From NCBI GenBank assembly GCA_017165825.1, contig CM029387.1:12454798-12518797 (forward strand): a stretch of 64,000 nt of DNA. Reading direction: 5' to 3'. Position 1 is the stretch's first letter; each line of letters opens with the position of its first letter. The position numbers and the translations under genes were made by a program. The notes under the pieces were generated by a model that ran no database searches, was not told where the DNA came from, and saw only the letters and a program-made list of their open reading frames with translations. The stretch comes from Hepsetus odoe (lineage: Eukaryota; Chordata; Actinopteri; Characiformes; Hepsetidae). This document shows positions 45,826 to 57,500 of the stretch, piece by piece.

Positions 45826-46159
45826 GTTGCTCGCAAAAAAAAAAAAGTATATATATAACATAATATATATAATAACGCCGAAAAACTAAAACCATATCCT
45901 TATCCATGCTATTCCACCGTTTTTTACTTGCTACCTGTGAGAGGAGCTTTTCGGACATTTTACTACGTCGTCGTTACGTCACACCTTCTTCTTCTAAACT
46001 TTGACCTTTGAATGACGAACGTCCTGCAAGCTGTCAAAATTCATTTTGACAGCCTCAGCATCAAATTAAAGGTTTTGCAACAGTTTTTTAGAAAATTACT
46101 GTTTAACTTTGTTAATAATAAATACACAGATAACAAAAGGAGAAACAAACATGTACGGC

Positions 46160-46330
46160 ATCTTATCCAGAGCGACTTCCATATCCTAATTACAGGGACC
46201 CTGGAGCAACTCAGGGTTAAGGGTCTTGCTCAGGAACCCAGTGGTGGTAGTGCTAGAGGTGGGATTCGAACTGGGGACCTCTTGATCCAGAGGTCCGTAG
46301 GCAAGTACCCTACCACTGGACTACCTCCAC
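46160..46330 (-). mobile_element. tRNA-derived SINE (family 2)
   Basis: Minus-oriented: catcttatccagagcgactt, cagggttaagggtcttgctc, gtgggattcgaactggggac; head at the right end. Intergenic between med26 and adhfe1. Confidence 0.8.
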
Positions 46331-46679
46331 CCCAATGTACTTTAACAGAATGCTATTCTAAATAAAAACATTTCTCAGTTTAAAGACTACTAACTGCTGA
46401 TGAATGGGTAGTGCGTTCCGGAGTTTTTGGACACAAAAACTAAAGGTTGCTTTCCCACTTTTTAATGCTTCATTTTAGGAACCTTCAGTAAAACAGTGTT
46501 TGTTGAACTTAAGGTCAATTAGGATTGTACCAGATACTCTGTGATGTATGCAGGTGTAAATTCAAAAGCTTTAAAAATAGTAAAAGATTTGTAAAAATCT
46601 ATTCTAAATGAGACAGACAGGCAGTATAATGGAGCTTAACAGATGTTGAATTTTCTCTTTTTGTTAATTCAATTAAATT

Positions 46680-47638
46680 AAATTCAATTTATTCTTGTAT
46701 AGCGCCTTTCACAACAGAGTCAGTAATGAACAGGATCCAGTAGTGACAGACACAGAAATGAAACAATACAGTGCAATGGCATGTACAGCAGCACCAGCGA
46801 CATTAGTAGTGGTGCACTATGGTGATTGGTGCGGGTAAGCTAAACTAAAAAAGTAAGTCTTCAACCGTGATTTAAAGACTGAGACTGATTCGGCCTCCTG
46901 TACGTAAGCAGGCAAGCTATTCCACAATCTAGGGGCCCTGTAACTGAAAGCTTGTGCACCTATACATTTATTTATGCGAGGGACAATTAGAAGATCTTTA
47001 TTCTGGGATCTAAGTGGGCAAATAGGTGTATAGGTATTAAGCAGTTCGGTTAGGTATATTGGGGCAAGACCTTCAAGTGCCTTGTAGGTTAAGAGGAGGA
47101 CCTTGAAGTCAGCCCTGTACCTAATAGGAAGCCAGTGAAGCGAGGAGAGTATGGGAGTTATGTGGTCGTACTTCCTGCTCCTGCTAACAATCCTATCGGC
47201 TGTGTTCTGAATGCGCTGTAGGGTGCTTAATGTGCCGAGTGCTTCCAGAAAGTAGGGCATTACAGTAATCTAATCTACTGTATACAAATGCATGTACTAC
47301 TTTCGCCGTGTCTTCCAGCAAATGCCATAGTTTGGCAATGTTCCGAAGTTGCAAGAAGCATATCTTCGCAATTGCATTAACATGGGGATTAAATGAAAGA
47401 TTTGAAACAAAAATAACACCAAGGTTATGTGCCAAAGTAAACTGAAAACTTCAACCCTGCATCCCGGATATGCAAAATGAAGTTGGCCCTATCTATATCA
47501 CTACTACAAAACAAAAGCAGCTCAGTTTTTTTCGGGGTTTAGTGAGAGGAAGTTGTTATTCATACAATCCCTAAGATCATTGAAGCAACTAATTAAAGTG
47601 CCGGTTGATGCTTTATCATATGATTTAACAGATAGATA
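46680..47638 (-). mobile_element. L2-type LINE 3' half (same family as the complete copy)
   Basis: It is collinear with 7200-8520 on the same strand. The frame 47260-46817 (147 aa) covers the ORF2 C-terminus (LHWLPIRYRADFK, RLWNSLPAYVQEAE). The part upstream to 47638 is frameshifted. About 380 bp of 3' UTR are deleted (junction near 46718). Homology stops at 47638, just downstream of the position of the RT YADD motif. Confidence 0.85.
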
Positions 47639-47889
47639 ACCCAGAAGGTTGGACAGATGAATCTTATGAATATTTCGGTTACATACACCCCAGATTGAAT
47701 GGAATAAATATCAGAAAAAGGAAAGAAAGTCATAAAATCTGCTGGTGTTCCTGTCTGAATCCCTCTACCACCTACAGCTCTCCTGCTTGAATCCTCAACT
47801 ATTAATAAACCTGGTAGTAAGTCTGCAGATGATCCTAACCTGTTAAATTGTAAGACATCCCCTAGAGAGCTAGTATATAAAGAAAACAG

Positions 47890-48640
47890 AAGGCGACTCA
47901 GGACAGAGCCTTGGGGAACACCAGTTCTTAGTATTTGTGGTGCAGAATGACAGCTTTGCCATGACACTTGATATTGTTGATCCTTTAGGTGAGAGGAGAA
48001 CCACTGCGAGGCTGTACTAAGAATCCCCAGAGTGGTCAGGAGGATCTGGTGGTTCACCATGTCAAAGGCTGCAGCGAGGTCCAAGTTGTTTGATCTTGCA
48101 GCTTGGAATTTTTCAGATACTGTTAGTAGAGCAGTTTCAGTTGATTGCGTTTGGTTTGAATCCGAACTGCTAGGAATCATGGAGCCTTTTTTGAGATAGA
48201 AAGACATTGAGTTGATTATATAAAGCTCGTTCTAAGACCTTGGAAAGGAAAGGGAGAAAAGACACCTGTCTGTAGTTGTTTATGTCTGCAGTGCAGAGGG
48301 GGTCTCTTCAGAATAGGAGTGACAGCAGACATCAGACTTGAAGCTAGATAGAACATTGAATATTTGAGCAATATAGGGAAAAAGGTCTGAAGACACCTCC
48401 TGGAGTAGAGCTGATGGAATAGGATCATGTGGAGATGCGGTGGGATTGCTGGATATCAGGAGAAGCAAAACATCCTCCAGAGAGAGTGGTGAGAAGCCAA
48501 GAAGTTGATAGTCATGGGATGGTCATGGAAGCTGGACTGGAGGCATATCAGTTGGATGGAAGGATTGCCTAATTGCTTCAATTTTCTCATCAAAGAATGA
48601 AGCAAAGTAATAAATATTATTTATCACCTTGTGAATTCTT
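47890..48640 (-). mobile_element. Second L2 family, RT fragment
   Basis: The frame 48207-47593 has STETALLTVSEKF, LDLAAAFDMVNHQILL, HLKDQQYQV and TGVPQGSVLSRLLFSLYTSSLG, and upstream frames have LLLISSNPTASPHDPIPSAL and FASFFDEKIEAIRQSF-like sequence. It is clearly a different L2 family from the piece at 46680-47638 but in the same orientation. It ends just upstream of where YADD should be. The 250 bp between the two pieces match neither. Confidence 0.75.
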
Positions 48641-48682
48641 GCCTGCCACGCAGGAGACCCACCTATGATTCAAGCCAATACA
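48632..48682 (+). pseudogene. Possible tRNA-Gly(GCC) 3'-half remnant
   Basis: The segment gaattcttgcctgccacgca continuing through caggag and ending gattcaagccaatac resembles the anticodon arm to 3' end of tRNA-Gly(GCC). The anticodon-stem pairing and GCC are intact, the T arm is damaged, and no 5' half is seen. Confidence 0.35.
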
Positions 48683-48852
48683 TTAACAGCAGAATTTTAA
48701 AACTGACCATCATCTTTAAAACTGGCTTTATGTTCTCAGTATTTGAAAGTACGAGCATACATTGATTAGGGCCATGTTTCTTTATACTTGCAAGCTGGAG
48801 GGATTGGAGCAACTATTGGCCACGGTACTAAATTGTGGACAACTAAAAGTGG

Positions 48853-48990
48853 CTCCAGGGGCAGTGGTGGCCTAGTGGTTAGGGCGTCCCCCGTCCTCGC
48901 CCTGTGTGCGCTGGGTTGGACACTCCCCCGCGACCCCGTTTGGTACAAGCGGCAGAAAATGGATGAATGGATGGATGGATGAAAGTGGCT
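48853..48990 (+). mobile_element. SINE head joined to a LINE-like (GGAT)n tail
   Basis: A family-1 head (gcagtggtggcctagtggtt) is fused to cactcccccgcgaccccgtt and acaagcggcagaaaatgg, ending in (GATG)n. That tail is common at 3' ends of other fish retroelements, so this copy has a different 3' end from the other family-1 SINEs. Confidence 0.55.
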
Positions 48991-49094
48991 CGTAAATGGC
49001 CACAGAAAAATTGATTGACAACAATATTCGCAGTGTTATTGGCTCCAGTAGAAAGGCACCGCCTTGAGCTTGTCGTTCCATTCTGCAGAACTTG

Positions 49095-49099
49095 ATTGG
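49095..49099 (-). promoter_or_regulatory. Candidate CCAAT box of adhfe1
   Basis: ATTGG in the context tgattggttg (minus-strand CAACCAATCA, NF-Y-like), 54 bp upstream of the start codon. Another ATTGG is at 49038. The transcription start is unknown, so the box could lie within the 5' UTR. Confidence 0.3.
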
Positions 49100-49152
49100 T
49101 TGAGTTGTTCCGCCATTAAAATCTGTGCAAGAAGAATATTGGACACGCAGGC

Positions 49153-51533
49153 ATGGAAGGGCGCACCAGGGTCGTGCATTTACTGAGGCAGATTGCTACT
49201 GCCGCGTAAGTCTATTAAGTATTTATCTACATTTCCCGAACACACCCTTTCGTAGCCAACGTATTACTACTGTCTTTACAGCCGAATAAATGTCAAATTG
49301 CCTAGCAGTCACAGTATTCTAAATTGAATTCCCTTTTGACTATCGTCATTCTGAGAAGAAAAAAAATTGTATCAAACGCCAAACCTGTACTAAGGGATAT
49401 TTATGGCAAAAGTTGCAATCCCGGTTATTTTGTTGAATATTGAAATCACGGCTACTTCACTCGATTAGTCACTGACGTTAAAAGCATCCGTTTATTGGTC
49501 TTTTAAAACTTGTTTATTCGACATTATTTACATTTTGAAACTTAAGGTTGCTATAAATTTAATTAAAATAATTGGCATCAGAATTATTTGTGCATCTTAT
49601 CTTATATTCTTATCTTACTGATCTCTGAATGGATTTCGCCACAAACACTAGTCTGTTAATATGGTCTTGTTTTAGAGACGAGCGCAATGTGACTAGCTCA
49701 TTCAGTCATGGATATTCAGCTGGTGTATTTCCTGTAGCATGTTTTATTTTAAGTATTGCAAATTGTTTTTCACATTTGGAAAATACGCCACAAATACATG
49801 TGCACACAGCCAAACACACACGCCACATACCATAACTATTTTTGGATCGCTGTTGTGCCGAAAATAATACACCACACGGATATCACCTGATAATGCCTCC
49901 CGTTTCATGGGGGGTCTGGGCCATTGCTTAACATGGTAAAGGAAAGACTTTTGTAATGAAATCACGCACGTATGTGTTTCATTTACATTTTAATTTGTAC
50001 TCTTTTTTTTATACACTGTACAATGTGGTATGCAATCTAGGACACAGCCATTGTGTTTTCACCCTGTTGTGTCACAGCCTGCTGTTGTCTTTGTGCCTGA
50101 CAAAGATGTGAGACGATATATGACTAAGATAAGATGTTAGCTTGAGATAACTCTGCTTCTGTTTGTTTGTTAAAGTACTTTGTGTAACTTTCAACAGGTG
50201 CAGATGCCCAGCTCACTCACACATGTATCCTGTACACGCCTATCAAGGTACATTTTTTTTTTAAAACTACTGTATGTTCCATTTAAGCCAGCCCAATACT
50301 GTATATATGTATATGTATATGTATATGGTAAATACATTATTTCTCAGAGGGCTGATAATTTAAAACCTAGAATCAAAATGTGAAGATGCATGGGACTGAA
50401 GTCACTCTTTCCCTGTGACTGGGTGTAGGACATGCCTGTGGGAGAAATACTGATTATGCCTTTGAGGTCAGTATTCGTTATCATGCTACTGTTACTCACA
50501 ATGTTCCCTGATGTTAGTGTTCTTTTGTAACTTTATATGGCATCAAAAACTTAAACCTTGTCTCACCAAAAGGTTACTTTACCTGTAGGAGGAAAAATCA
50601 TTCTTGCATTTTTCCAGTGCAGGTCAAAAGATTTTGTTTTTGATTCAAATCTGAATAAGGTGCTAACATTAGCCAGAAATTTCAAATTATCTGGAGAAAA
50701 AAAAAAAAGCAGAAAATTGTATGTAAATGTTTAGGATAAACGTTTTGTGACTTTTTAAATATATCTTGAGTGCCACTAATTAATTTTGATTTGAGATGTA
50801 AATGCCCTGTGTTGGTTTTGATTATGCCTACCTCATTGTTTCAGATGGCCTGCTCTAATATCAGATATGGAGAAGGGGTAACCAGAGAAATTGGCATGGT
50901 AATGGTGTTATTTCATCAAAGCAGAGCATTCTAAAATACAGTTGAGTAGACATTGCAATGTGTGGCTCATGAGAAATCTTTCTGTTGCTTTATAGAGTTA
51001 AAGTTTAATTTAAAAAGTGATAAAGCTTGAATAACAAGCTATAACTATAGCTGAGTGTGTGGCGCCATTACTGCAGCAATACATTTATAAATTCCCCAGG
51101 AAAATTCTATTATTCCAAAGGACATTTTAATTTATAGCATTTGGCATATGCTGTTATCTAGAATGATTGACAGCTGTGTGCCAGGTGTTAAATTAAGATC
51201 ATTAGTCAATAAACAACGTTTTCTTTTTTCAAATATGTTAGAGCAATAAAAGGGAAATGGCAACTTTCAGTTAAGTGCACAGATTGGTCAACTGAATGCA
51301 TGTAGTGGGCATATGTTTACGAAGAATTGCATGATTCTCGTTTTTTTCCTTTCGGCTGTTCCCGTTTAGGGGTCACCACAGCGGAGCATCCATTTCCATT
51401 TCTTCCTGTCCTCCTTCAAACCAACCACCTGCATGTCCTCTCTCATTACGTCCATAAGCCTCCTCTTTGTTCTTCCTCTTTTCCTCTTTCCTGGCAGCTC
51501 CATTTTCAACATACTCCTCCCAATAAAATATAT

Positions 51534-51570
<37 letters not shown>

Positions 51571-54500
51571 ATCCTTGTCTCACCTCTGGACATGTCCAAA
51601 CCAACAAACCTTCCCTCTCTAACTTCAACTAACCCAAAAAGCTCTTACCTAAGCTATCCCTCCAATATACTAATTTCTAATCCTGTCCATCCTGGTTACA
51701 CCCAATGAAAATCTCAGCATCCTTAATTCTGACAACTTCAGCTATGCCTTCTGTCTTTTCATCAGTGCCACCATCTCCAACCCATATACCCGTCTCACTA
51801 TTGTCCTGTAAACCTTCCCTTTTACTCTTGCTAGCACCCGTCTGTCACAAATCACTCCAGCCACACTTTTCCACCCATTCCAACCTACCTGCACTCTCTT
51901 CTTCACCTCTCTTCCACGCTTGCCTTTACTCTGAACTGTGGATCCCAAATATTTAAATTCCTCCACCTGTCACCTCTACTCCCTGCATCATTTTGTTCAC
52001 ATTTGCTGTCTGTCATGTATTATGTATTTGTCCTACTCACTTTACATTTACATTTGCGGCATTTAGCAGATACTCTTATCCAGAGCGACTTCCATGTCCT
52101 AATTAAAGGGACAGTCCTCCTGGAGCAACTTTGGGTTAAGGACCTAGCTCAGGAGCCTAATGGTGGTAGTGCTAGAGTTGGGTTTTGAATCAGTGACAGC
52201 TTGGTCCATAGATCCGTAGGCAAGTATCCTAACACTAGACCACCACCACCCCTGTGTAGTCACGTTCATTCCTCTCCTCTCTAGGGCATATCTCTATCTC
52301 TCCAAGTTCTCCTTAAGATAATCCCTAATCTTGCTACAGATCACAATATCATCAGCATCATCGTACATGGTGACTCCTGTCTAACTTCATCCGACAACCT
52401 CACCTGTTCATTACCATTGCAAACAAGAATGGGCTCAGCACTGATCCTTGATGTAAGCCAGCCCTTGATGTAGTCACTCCTACTGCAGATCTCACCACCG
52501 TCACACTGCCCTCATTCATATCCTAAACTACACTCACATACTTCTCTGCAACACCTGACCTCCTCATACAAAACCACAACTCCTCTCTAGGCACGTTGTC
52601 ATGCTTTCTCTAAGTCCACAAAGGCACAATGCAACTTGTTCTGACCTTCGCTGTACCTCTCCATCAACACCCTTTTCCATTCTTCATCCTCTTTGGTATG
52701 TGTCTTTTTCTCTCTCCTTACTGTCCAACTCTCATACAGTTCACCATACCACCTTATCATTAGCCTTCGCCATTGCCTTCTTTGCACTGTGCTTCATCTC
52801 CTTTTACACTTGTCTACCTTTTCATCTCTCTGACTATCTTCGCTTCCCTATTCTTCTGTATACACATCTGGGTTCCATCACCAGGTTTCCTTATCCTCCT
52901 TCTTTCCAGATGTCACACCAATTACCTTTCTAGCTGGCTGCATTACTATTTCTGCAGCAGTTTCCCAGCAATCTGGTAGCTCTTGAACACTTCCCAGTGC
53001 CTGTGTTAACTCCTGCCTTGCAGTCTTCCAGCTTCAGCTTCCACCACTTGATCCTCGACTCTGCCCTCACTTTCCTCCTCTTCTTGACCTCCAAGGTCAT
53101 CCTACAGACCACAATCCTTTGCTGTTTAGCTACACTCTCCTCTTTCACTCCTCTGTCTCCAATCTCCTTCAGACTGAACCTCCTGCAAAGGATCTAATCC
53201 ATCTGTGTGCCTCTTTCTCCACTCTTAAATGTCACCTTGTGCTCCTTCCACTTAAAATAAGTATGAACTACAGCCATTTCCATCCTTTTTGCAAAATCCA
53301 CAACCATCGGACCTTCAGCATTCTTCTTCTTGACACCATACCTACCCATCATCTCTTTTCCCTTCACCAACATGTCCATTAAAATTCTGCACAAATCATC
53401 ACTCTCTCTCCCCTGTGTACACTCTATCAATTTATCTAACTCCCTCCAGAATTCTTCTTTCTCCTTCATCTCACATCCAACTTGTGGGGCATAAGCCCTA
53501 ACAACTTGCATTACCACACCTTCAACTTCCACCTTCAGACTCCTTACCTTTTCTGACACCCTTTTCACCTTGAAAACTCAAATGTCTCTAGCACACACTA
53601 AATATCAACCTTCCTTCTCTCAATCATATCAGATAATTCTGTACCTTTTACCAGTCATGCAAAGTTCAAAGTTCCTGCCCCCACATCCTTCTCTCCTCCT
53701 CCCTCTGGACATGCCTTCCTCCTCTTTGGCTGACAGTAGCACAATTTCCACCAGCACCCTGTAGGCTAACAGCACTGGTGGCAGCCATTGTTAACCTGGG
53801 CCTCAACCTATCTGGTATGGAAATCTGGTTGTTTTTTGCCAAATCAATATGCGGACACCCTGACTTGTTAATCTTCTAAATTAACTTCTTCAACCCAACC
53901 ACTAGGGATGCACATGACCAAATGTTCCATGCATTTCATCCAAAGGGACTTCTGAATGACCCATTCAAACCTGTATCAGATGTTTAATTTGGTGACAACA
54001 CTCTAGTTATCTCATCAATCAAAATGATATCTGCAAACATTAAATCACTACCTGTGATTTAACTATTACAATTCTTTTACTATTCTTTTTCTCTGTAACT
54101 AATTATGAACAACTCTGCTAGATTGTGTATGACTCCATAAAGCAACCTCATAAAGCTATTAGTAAGTATCAGGAGAACATTTTAATAAATTTTATTACAA
54201 TTTTACTATTAGCTGAGTCTTGTAAGTTGAGGATTGTCTGTGTTTGCAGTAGTAATCAGGAACAGACCCTGGACTCAAGTAACAAATATTTTGATTGTTT
54301 CACCAGGACCTGCAGAATTTGGGTGCATGGAATGTGTGCCTGATGACTGACAGGAACTTGTCCAGGTTGCCACCAGTAACAGCAGTGTTAGACTCTCTTG
54401 CAAAACAAGGTGTGAAATATGAATGTTATGATAAAGTGAGGGTGGAGCCTACAGACAGCAGGTAATGTAGTTGTTTTGTTCTTGTTTGTATCTCAAACAA

Positions 54501-57500
54501 AGTATGAGTCATCAGCAAAGAACAGCCAGTTATGAATGTATTGACCTGAATATATGCACTTCAAAATGTTGAATACCAAAAATCAAAATACATATCTATC
54601 TTTAAAACCCTTTTAAAAACAATTTATACATATATATAACTTAAATTCTTTTCTATTTCTAGTTTTAAGGCAGCTATTGATTTTGCAAAAAGAAGAGATT
54701 TTGATGCATATATAGCTGTGGGTGGAGGCTCCGTCATTGACACCTGTAAAGCAGCCAATCTCTATTCATGTAACCCGGAAGCAGAGTTTCTGGATTTTGT
54801 CAATGCACCAATTGGGAAAGGAAAGCCAGTTACTGGATCATTGAAGCCTCTAATTGCTGGTAATTCAATTAATGGCTGATGTTTTTTTTTTTAATTATGT
54901 AATAGCAAGGAACAGTAGGAATTAAGTAAAAATAACATGTATTCTAAATGTATTTTTAATATTTTTTGTATAGGAGCAACATGCACTACTGAATGCATTT
55001 AACATAGTATATTCAGCCAGTAATAATTTTATGCATTTCTACCTGACTGGAACAATTTGAAATGGACACATTTATCAGTTGAATTAAAATAAATTAAATT
55101 GTTAAACCATTTCCTTCATTAAATTATTCATCTTACAGACACAACACATCTTTCTCTTTATTACAGTTCCCACTACAGCAGGCACAGGGAGTGAGACTAC
55201 CGGTGTTGCCATCTTTGACTTTGAAGACTTAATGGCTAAAACAGGTGCAAAAATGAAAATACAACATTGTGACTGGTTAAAAGTATGCCTTTATGTATCT
55301 TTTACATTAATAGTGATGTAAATTCATAAGTTCATTGACTACTTTTGTGAACCAAGATCTTTGAGGGGAGGGGTTCATGTATGGATAGTGTGCATAATCC
55401 AACCATTACTGTATATACTGTATATGTACCATTACCATCAATTACTGTATATATTTTGCCATGTTTGAATGCTTGCATGTACATCCACATGTTCTTTTAT
55501 CAGGCATAGCAAGTCGGTTGCTGAGGCCTTCTCTAGGTATGGTGGACCCTCTTCACACACTGCACATGCCAGCCAGAGTGGCTGCCAACAGTGGCTTTGA
55601 TGTACTCTGGTAATACTCATTCCAAAATATGTAATTGTACAAAGCCATAATTTAATAATATTTTGCAGCAGCATATTTATCATTACACCCATTCTTATTT
55701 AACAGGCCAAAGTTGTATTTAATCTAGCAGCCTGTTTATTATTTAGCCATGCATTAGAATCCTACACTGCACTTCCATACAACATGAGGAGTCCATGCCC
55801 CTCCAACCCTGTCAGCCGGCCTGCCTATCAGGGCAGCAACCCAATCAGTGATGTCTGGGCAAGACATGCCCTCCACATGGTGGCCAAGTACTTAAAACGG
55901 TATTCCAGAGTAGGGGAGAAAGTTGTAGTCCTACCAAAGTTATCACTTAAGATATTTCTTGCAGATATTTTTGTATGATTTGCCAGATCAGTACGTGACC
56001 CCAATGATGTAGAAGCCCGGGCAAACATGCACCTGGCAAGTGTGTTTGCTGGAATTGGTTTTGGCAATGCAGGAGTTCATTTATGGTGATGTTCCTTTTT
56101 AAGATGTCTTTACACTGAGGTGTCATCTTTACATAACCACACATACACGATAGTGTTCTAAACACTTCTACTGTTATTTTATTTCAGTCATGGAATGTCA
56201 TACCCTATTGCTGGTAATGTTAAGACTCATAAAGCTAAAGGCTACAGTGTGGACCATTCATTAGTGGTAAGAACAGTAGATCTTTCTCATGGTAGATCAT
56301 TAAGTTATTTATTTACAGAATGCTTTTAACAACTATTAATTAGAAGATGAAGAAGAACTGAATTTTCCCCATTTTCTCCTTTGTGTGATCCTCTAAGCCA
56401 CATGGTCTCTCTGTGGTCCTTACATCTCCTGCTGTCTTCACCTTCACTGCCAGCTTGTGCCCAGAGCGCCACTTAGAGGCAGCAGAAATAATGGGTAATT
56501 TATGTGCACACACAAAGTGATAGAAAAATATACATGCAAGACTGTAGAAGGGGATAGATCTTTTTAGGCATACTTTCTGGGTGGCTTCTACTTTCAGCCA
56601 GAGAGCTGGACCCCTCTTTAATGTAATTAGATAGGACTGAGAATGGTGCTTGAAGAACAGGAGTGCGATGCGAAGGTAATGGGGTGCAAAAACTACAAGT
56701 GAATTTTATAAAAAATTAGATAGAAAGACCAAATTTTTATTACAATATGTATTTTGAGTGGTCCCCACTGCAATACTAAGTGATTGTCTGCAAAATTAAA
56801 CGCAATTAAGTTACCTATGTGAGTGTGTGTATACATGCCTGTATATGTACACATGTATTTTTGTGGTTGGTGGGCAGGTGCTGATGTGAGAAATGTGAAG
56901 AAAGAAGATGCAGGATATGTGTTGGCTGACACACTGAGAAAGTTCTTATATGACTTAGAAGTGGAAGATGGCTTGTCGGCAATAGGCTTCAGTAAAGAGG
57001 ACATTCCTGCCCTGGTGAAGGGAACCATTCCTCAGGTTCGCTCTTCTGGGATTCCCAGTCCTACAGCCATCTGAGAATGACACAAGTATTGGAAGTTTGC
57101 TGCTTCACTGTTTTTAAGATATTTTTGTAAGATGTCTATGGTATGAAGTACAGTACTGTGCAAATGTTTTAGGCAGGTGTGAAAAAATGCTGTAAACAAA
57201 GAATGCTTTCAAAAATGGAAGTGTTAATCATTTATCAATTATCAATCAACAAAATGCAGTGAATAAACAAAAGAGAAATCTAAATCAATATCTGGTGTGA
57301 CCACCCTTTGCCTTCAAAACAGCATCAATTCTTCTAGGTACACTTGCACACAGTTTTTGAAGCAACTCTGCTGGTAGGTTGTTCCAAACATGACTGTGTT
57401 TCAACCTACGTGTGACATTGACTCTATAATCTAATCTATAATCCTACAAAATCCCTGACTTTGTACAAGTGTACCTATAAGAATTGATGCTGGTTTGAAG

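Larger units (their letters stand above)
51340..53960 (-). mobile_element. RTE-like LINE copy 6
   Basis: Minus-oriented, with both ends: 3' end near 51340-51380 (ggggtcaccacagcgg) and 5' leader near 53960. Frames show VEEFKYLGSTVQSKGKRGREVKKRVQ-type sequence (51966-51742), KQQRIVVCRMTLEVKKRRK (53148-52930), and an endonuclease part with MVVDFAKRMEMAVVHTYF (53568-53194). Interrupted by a (TA)n run and a SINE, with deletions in the RT. It lies in adhfe1 intron 4, antisense to the gene. Confidence 0.85.

Noticed and set aside
49629..49835. 68-aa frame in adhfe1 intron 1, considered as an alternative first exon
   Set aside because: It has no similarity to known adhfe1 N-termini, and the regular exons 1 and 2 join in phase without it.
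55784..55978. 64-aa ORF in adhfe1
   Set aside because: It is exon 9 read through its donor site into intron 9; the tail after KYLKR is intronic.
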